A stretch of DNA of 64,000 bases from Nitrospira lenta (lineage in GTDB: Bacteria; Nitrospirota; Nitrospiria; Nitrospirales; Nitrospiraceae), in contig NZ_OUNR01000012.1 of the NCBI RefSeq assembly GCF_900403705.1, positions 310,001 to 374,000 of the forward strand, written 5' to 3'. Below are positions 59,688 to 64,000 of this stretch, in pieces; the stretch's first letter is position 1; every line of letters starts with the position of its first letter. Under the pieces are notes generated by a model. That model did not search any database. It was not told the origin of the DNA and worked only from the letters and a program-made list of their open reading frames with translations. The position numbers were made by a program, and so were the translations under genes.

Positions 59688-62369
59688 TCACTCTCCCGAT
59701 TGTTGAATCAACTTCGCCACCAATCCCGTCCATCCCGTCTGGTGACTTGCCCCGATGCCGGCGCCGTTGTCGCCATGGAAATATTCATAGAAGGGGATGT
59801 GATTTTGCCAGTGCTGGCCGTTTTGGAATCGTGTCGTTCCGCCGAATACCGGCCGCTTTCCTGCGGCATCTTTCAGAAAGATGTGCGTGAGACGGCGGGA
59901 GAGTTCTGCGGCGACCTGGCTCAGCGTGGCGTGGTGGCCGGACCCGGTCGGGTACTCCACCTTGTAGTGGTCGCCGAGGAAGTAATGAAATTTCTGCAGT
60001 GATTCAATCAAGAGATAATTGACGGGGAACCAGACCGGTCCGCGCCAGTTGGAGTTGCCGCCAAACAGTCCGGTGCTCGATTCCGCCGGCTCATAGTCCA
60101 CGCGATGCTCATGGCCCATGACGTTCAGCACATACGGGTGGTCGCGGTGATACCGCGAGAGTGCGCGGATGCCGTAGGGCGAGAGAAACTCCTCTTCGTC
60201 GAGCAGGTACCCGAGCACGGACCGTAATCGATCGCGGCCGACGAGCGAAAGAAAGCGTCGAACGCCTCCCTCATACGATCGGATCTCGATATGTTGCGCA
60301 AAGTCCGGCCGGTTCTCGATAAACCACTGCATGCGATGCTTGAAGCGCGGCAGGCTGTCGATCAATTCCGAGTCAAGAGTCTCGACGGCGAAGAGCGGGA
60401 TCAGCCCGACCATGGAACGGACCTTCATGTGTCGGGTCTCACCGTTCGGCAGATGCAGCACGTCGTAGAAGAATCCGTCCTCACGATCCCAGAGTTCGAT
60501 TTTTTCTCCACCGATGTTGTTCATGGCGCGGCAGATATAGACAAAGTGTTCAAAGAATTTGCTGGCTACATCCTCGTACGTGCGGTTGTCACGGGCGAGC
60601 TCCAACGCCATGGTGAGCATGTTCAGACAATACATCGCCATCCAGCTAGTGGCATCCGATTGCTCGATGCGGCCGCCGGTCGGCAGCGGGGCGCTGCGAT
60701 CGAAGACCCCGATATTATCGAGGCCCAGGAATCCCCCTTGGAAAATATTCTTCCCATCGGCATCTTTGCGATTGACCCACCAAGTGAAGTTCAACAGCAG
60801 CTTGTGAAAACAGCGTTCTAAAAAGCGTCGGTCGCCGACGCCGTGGCGTTTCTTGTCGATCTTGTACACGCGCCAGACCGCCCAGGCATGGACCGGCGGA
60901 TTCACATCGCCCAACGCCCACTCGTAGGCCGGAATCTGTCCGTTCGGATGCATGTACCATTCGCGCAGCATCAGCACGAGCTGTTCTTTGGCAAAGGTTG
61001 GGTCGACGAGTGCGAGCGGAATGCAGTGGAACGCCAGATCCCACGCGGCGTACCAGGGATACTCCCACTTATCCGGCATCGAGAGCACGTCACCGTTATA
61101 GAGATGAGTCCAGTCGACGTTGCGGCCTTTGAGGCGTTCGCGGGGAGGTTCCGGCATGCTGGCATCGCCTTTCAGCCAGCGATTGACATCGTAATGATAG
61201 AACTGTTTGTTCCAGAGCAGACCGGCGAAGGCTTGGCGTTGCACCTGGCGCGCATCCTCCGAGAGCGTGGCCGGGGCGAGGCTGTCGTAGAACTCATTGG
61301 CTTCCCGAAGTCGTGCATCAAAGACCGCATCGAAGTCCTGCTTGGTGAACTCCGGAGTCTGCTCTTCGTTGGTAAAGCGCAGGCGGATTGTCTTCGTCGC
61401 GCCAGGCGCGAGAGTGAATGCATAGTGGGCGGCGGCTTTGGTGCCAATCTGGTCCGGATTAACGGTATCTTTCTCTCCGGCCACCACGTAGTCATGAAAG
61501 CTGTCTTTCACATACTTGGCGCCATCCTGGTCGCCATAGAGACGCCGGGTATTCGTTTCGTTTTCCGTGAAGAGGAGCGGTGGTTGCCCCTCGCAGAGCA
61601 ATCGCCGTTTGCCATAGTAGTCGTGATTCGTTTCGATCACGCTCATTTGGTTGGTTGGCTGGCCCTGTTTCAGTCTCGGGCGGCGAATATCCGATCCCCA
61701 AGACCAGGTGTTGCGAAACCACATGGTCGGCAACACGGTGAGCGTGGCGGCCTCAGGCCCGCGATTGACGATCTGAATTCTGATGCAGAGATCTTCTACC
61801 GTTGCCTTGGCGTATTCCACGAACACATCAAAGTAGCGATTGTCGTCAAAAATTCCGCTGTCGACTAACTCAAATTCGAGAGCCTGGCGGCCACGTCGTC
61901 GGTTCTCTTCTACTAACCGGGCGTAAGGGAACGCGGTCTGCGGATACTTGTAGAGATATTTCATGTAGGAGTGCGTCGGTGTGGAATCGAGGTAGAAGTA
62001 GTACTCTTTGACATCTTCCCCGTGGTTGCCTTCATTACTGGTGAGGCCGAAGAGGCGCTCCTTCAAAATAGGGTCCTGTCCGTTCCAGAGGGCGACGGCG
62101 AAACAGATCATTTGATGGCGGTCGCAGATGCCCGCGATTCCGTCCTCGTTCCAGCGGTAGGCTCGTGATCTGGCATGATCGTGCGGGAAGGATTCCCACG
62201 CGGTGCCGTGTGGGCTGTAATCTTCGCGTACGGTGCCCCAGGCTCGTTCACTTAAATAGGGGCCCCAGCGTTTCCAATGGCGCTGACGCTGGGTGTCTTC
62301 ATCAAGGCGGTGTTGCTCGGCGAGGAGCGGAGATGAGGAACTCGGCGGGGGCTGGGGAGATGAGGCCAT
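59688..62369 (-). CDS. GH63-type glucosidase-like protein
   Basis: Protein of 893 residues. [22 protein letters not shown] and [23 protein letters not shown] are typical of bacterial GH63-like (mannosyl-oligosaccharide glucosidase/MGH1-like) enzymes. [58 protein letters not shown] and [20 protein letters not shown] form the (alpha/alpha)6 active-site region. There is no signal peptide, so it is cytoplasmic. Likely substrates are glucosylglycerate, mannosylglycerate-type solutes or alpha-glucans. It is paired with the debranching enzyme gene. Confidence 0.9.
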   Translation of the reverse strand: MASSPQPPPSSSSPLLAEQHRLDEDTQRQRHWKRWGPYLSERAWGTVREDYSPHGTAWESFPHDHARSRAYRWNEDGIAGICDRHQMICFAVALWNGQDPILKERLFGLTSNEGNHGEDVKEYYFYLDSTPTHSYMKYLYKYPQTAFPYARLVEENRRRGRQALEFELVDSGIFDDNRYFDVFVEYAKATVEDLCIRIQIVNRGPEAATLTVLPTMWFRNTWSWGSDIRRPRLKQGQPTNQMSVIETNHDYYGKRRLLCEGQPPLLFTENETNTRRLYGDQDGAKYVKDSFHDYVVAGEKDTVNPDQIGTKAAAHYAFTLAPGATKTIRLRFTNEEQTPEFTKQDFDAVFDARLREANEFYDSLAPATLSEDARQVQRQAFAGLLWNKQFYHYDVNRWLKGDASMPEPPRERLKGRNVDWTHLYNGDVLSMPDKWEYPWYAAWDLAFHCIPLALVDPTFAKEQLVLMLREWYMHPNGQIPAYEWALGDVNPPVHAWAVWRVYKIDKKRHGVGDRRFLERCFHKLLLNFTWWVNRKDADGKNIFQGGFLGLDNIGVFDRSAPLPTGGRIEQSDATSWMAMYCLNMLTMALELARDNRTYEDVASKFFEHFVYICRAMNNIGGEKIELWDREDGFFYDVLHLPNGETRHMKVRSMVGLIPLFAVETLDSELIDSLPRFKHRMQWFIENRPDFAQHIEIRSYEGGVRRFLSLVGRDRLRSVLGYLLDEEEFLSPYGIRALSRYHRDHPYVLNVMGHEHRVDYEPAESSTGLFGGNSNWRGPVWFPVNYLLIESLQKFHYFLGDHYKVEYPTGSGHHATLSQVAAELSRRLTHIFLKDAAGKRPVFGGTTRFQNGQHWQNHIPFYEYFHGDNGAGIGASHQTGWTGLVAKLIQQSGE

Positions 62370-62481
62370 ACGACTCCTTCGGTCACAACAGTATGAAGCT
62401 AGAGTCGGTCGATTTCGAAAATTACTGTAGTAACCTAATCCCCAATACTACCGGCCGTCAATCGGCGGCCTGGGCGATCGC

Positions 62482-62829
62482 TCAGGTGAACGCGGGGCGG
62501 TCAAGGGAGCGGAGGAAGCGAGTCCAGATGACCTGGTCGAGTTGCTGATGGGCACGTATGGGAAGGCGGATGAATTCAACGCCGAACATGCAGCCTTTGA
62601 CCCAGCGGATTTTGCCGAGTTCAATCGCCAGGGAGGGTGCTTGATCAGGCATCAAGACATGGAGTCGCACATAGCTGCCGGAGAGGACGGTGCGATCGCA
62701 GGCGATCGCGCAGCCGGAAGCGGACAGGTCCGTCAAGATGCCTTCGCCGACAAAAGGAGCACCACCAAACACGACGGGGTAGGTGACGGGAAAGCGATCC
62801 GTGGAGCGGGCCTGGAGAGCGTGAATCAT
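62482..62829 (-). CDS. PilZ domain protein
   Basis: About 115 residues from MIHALQARST; an in-frame ATG at 62868 adds 13. The PilZ fold is visible: RFPVTYPVVF with the leading Arg, DLSASGCAI (the D-x-S-x-x-G signature) and a closing GVEFIRL strand. PilZ proteins bind cyclic di-GMP and adjust motility, secretion or exopolysaccharide output. The first Arg of the R-x3-R motif is at ARSTDR. It lies upstream of and divergent in function from, but same strand as, the secretin gene. Confidence 0.85.
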   Translation of the reverse strand: MIHALQARSTDRFPVTYPVVFGGAPFVGEGILTDLSASGCAIACDRTVLSGSYVRLHVLMPDQAPSLAIELGKIRWVKGCMFGVEFIRLPIRAHQQLDQVIWTRFLRSLDRPAFT

Positions 62830-62918
62830 GTGGTACCCTGTGTGATCCTCAACAGGGTAGCGGTTCATACAGCGGTCTACTACCCCTCAGAGGAGGGGCC
62901 TGGGGAAGGCTCCGTCGG

Positions 62919-64000
62919 TCAGGGGGTCTTGTGAGCAGGTTCGATGGGGATTGGCGCAGGTTGCTCAAGGCGTTCGATGACGTCTTGTTTTAAACGCGTG
63001 GGTTCTTCGATCCGGTTATCGCGCTGAATGATCGTGAGTTCTTTCGCTTTCCGTTGGCTCAGCTCGGCAATATCGTTTTCGTCACGGATCAGATGCGGGG
63101 TGAGGAAGACGAGCAGGTTGAGTTTTTCTGTCTGTTTGCTTTGGTAGCGGAAGAGCCACCCCAGCCATGGAATGTCTCCGAAGAACGGCACCTTCCGTTC
63201 GCTGAGCGTAACGTTGTCTCGAACGAGTCCTCCCACCACGATGGTTTGGTTGTCCCTTGCAATGGTGGTGGTTTCCATTGAGCGTTTGGTGGTCGTAGGG
63301 CCGACCGGGATGGACGCGGTGCCCGATCCGATCGTCTGGGCAACATTCTCGGCGATGGCAGTGATTTCCTGCTTGAGTTCCAGGCGGATCAGATCATCTT
63401 CCAGGACCTGCGGGGTCAATTCCAGTGTGACGCCGACGTCTTTGCGCTCAATGGTCACCAACGTTCCTCCGGTGATGCCTTGAGCTTGCCCGGTCGGAAA
63501 CGGACGGTTTTCACCGACGACGATTTTGGCTTTCTGGTTATCGGCGGCCAATACCTGCGGGGTCGAAAGTATATTTGTGTCGGTGAGGCTCATCAGCAAG
63601 TTGAGAAACGCCCGGACGTTGATGGTGTTGAGAACGGTGACGGAACCACCTGAGGCCACGCCGCTGATGGTTTGAGCGATGGCGGCTAGGTCTTCCGGAG
63701 CGCGATTGAACCCTGCAATGCCTTGCATCGCACCTGATTTGCCGGCGCCGATGACCTGCAAGGGATCGGTTCCGATCTGTCGGAGGCGATCAACCTGCAC
63801 TTCCAGGATCACGGCCTCAACGAAGACTTGTTTTCTGCGGGTGTCCAAATCACGAATGACCGATTGGATCCGGCTATAGGCCGATTTGGTGGCGCTGACT
63901 ACGATGGAATTGGTGGCTTTGTCGGCAAACACTTGGACGGGAGCTTCAAATTCCGTCAGGGGGCGCAGGGGCGGCCTGGCACCGGGGGCTGTTTGCGCGA
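62919..64000 (-). CDS. gspD: Type II secretion secretin, C-terminal part (runs off window)
   Basis: At least 360 residues, with the 5' end beyond 64000. The N3-type domain end (VFADKATNSIVVSATKSAYSRIQSVIRDLDTRRKQVFVEAVILEVQ) is followed by the secretin domain: NILSTPQVLAADNQKAKIVVGENRPF, the LTPQVLEDDLIRLELKQEI beta-strands, VGGLVRDN and VPFFGDIPWLGWLFR, ending NLLVFLTPHLIRDE. It builds the outer-membrane pore of a type II secretion (or pilus-like) system. The tail after LTPHLI is about 50 residues. GspD is favoured over PilQ by domain order. Confidence 0.9.
   Translation of the reverse strand, partial: AQTAPGARPPLRPLTEFEAPVQVFADKATNSIVVSATKSAYSRIQSVIRDLDTRRKQVFVEAVILEVQVDRLRQIGTDPLQVIGAGKSGAMQGIAGFNRAPEDLAAIAQTISGVASGGSVTVLNTINVRAFLNLLMSLTDTNILSTPQVLAADNQKAKIVVGENRPFPTGQAQGITGGTLVTIERKDVGVTLELTPQVLEDDLIRLELKQEITAIAENVAQTIGSGTASIPVGPTTTKRSMETTTIARDNQTIVVGGLVRDNVTLSERKVPFFGDIPWLGWLFRYQSKQTEKLNLLVFLTPHLIRDENDIAELSQRKAKELTIIQRDNRIEEPTRLKQDVIERLEQPAPIPIEPAHKTP

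Noticed and set aside
60843-61868. 341-codon + strand frame inside the GH63 gene
   Set aside because: It is antisense to well-conserved glycoside hydrolase motifs; long antisense frames are expected in GC-rich coding DNA.

Overview
The window looks like the chromosome of a Gram-negative, moderately GC-rich bacterium. The best guess is a Nitrospirota lineage such as Nitrospira. That is inferred from overall gene style, including the leuS-lptE-holA-rpsT-pyrF run, BBP2-type porin, SatP-like permease and many small exported hypotheticals; no marker gene settles it. Host DNA occupies 1-38896 and 55030-64000. A 16.1 kb integrated element lies between them.

Host left arm (1-38.9 kb). From left to right it holds: an NfeD/SPFH membrane pair; a stand-alone CARF protein of the TIGR02710 type beside a YbgC thioesterase; an exported nuclease; hemL; a secreted RNase Sa-like nuclease with its barstar inhibitor; a translationally coupled exported protein-phosphatase-M16-M16 operon; an HTH-metallo-beta-lactamase fusion; two membrane metalloproteases; a SatP-like permease; a BBP2 porin; a DUF2207/LemA pair; an M20 peptidase; an ECF sigma factor with its zinc anti-sigma factor; der; leuS-lptE-holA; rpsT; pyrF; and tRNA-His. 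Two copies of a dispersed palindromic repeat lie at 5.4 and 14.4 kb.

Integrated element (38897-55029). A 26-bp direct repeat of the tRNA-His 3' end marks attL and attR. The element has two divergent arms that start from an operator region near 45.4 kb. The leftward arm encodes a ribbon-helix-helix-like protein, a serine recombinase, a MerR-like regulator, an initiator-like protein with an iteron-like G-rich core, DnaB, an AlpA/Xis-like protein and a tyrosine integrase. Across the attP junction it would continue, in the excised circle, into a TSCPD protein, a terminase small subunit and two more proteins. The rightward arm encodes HMCES, a UmuD-like protease, UmuC, an Abi-alpha-like protein, a miniature tail-sheath-like protein, an exported nuclease, an Apea-like HEPN protein and small exported proteins. 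I see no large terminase, portal, capsid or tail operon. The layout fits a phage satellite (PICI-like) better than a prophage, and this is the most unusual part of the window. The integrase reading frame runs through the attachment core, so the protein's C-terminus differs between integrated and excised forms.

Host right arm (55.0-64.0 kb). It holds four small exported or membrane proteins, a glycogen-debranching-enzyme-like amylo-1,6-glucosidase next to a GH63-type glucosidase, a PilZ protein and the C-terminal part of a type II secretion secretin that runs off the window.
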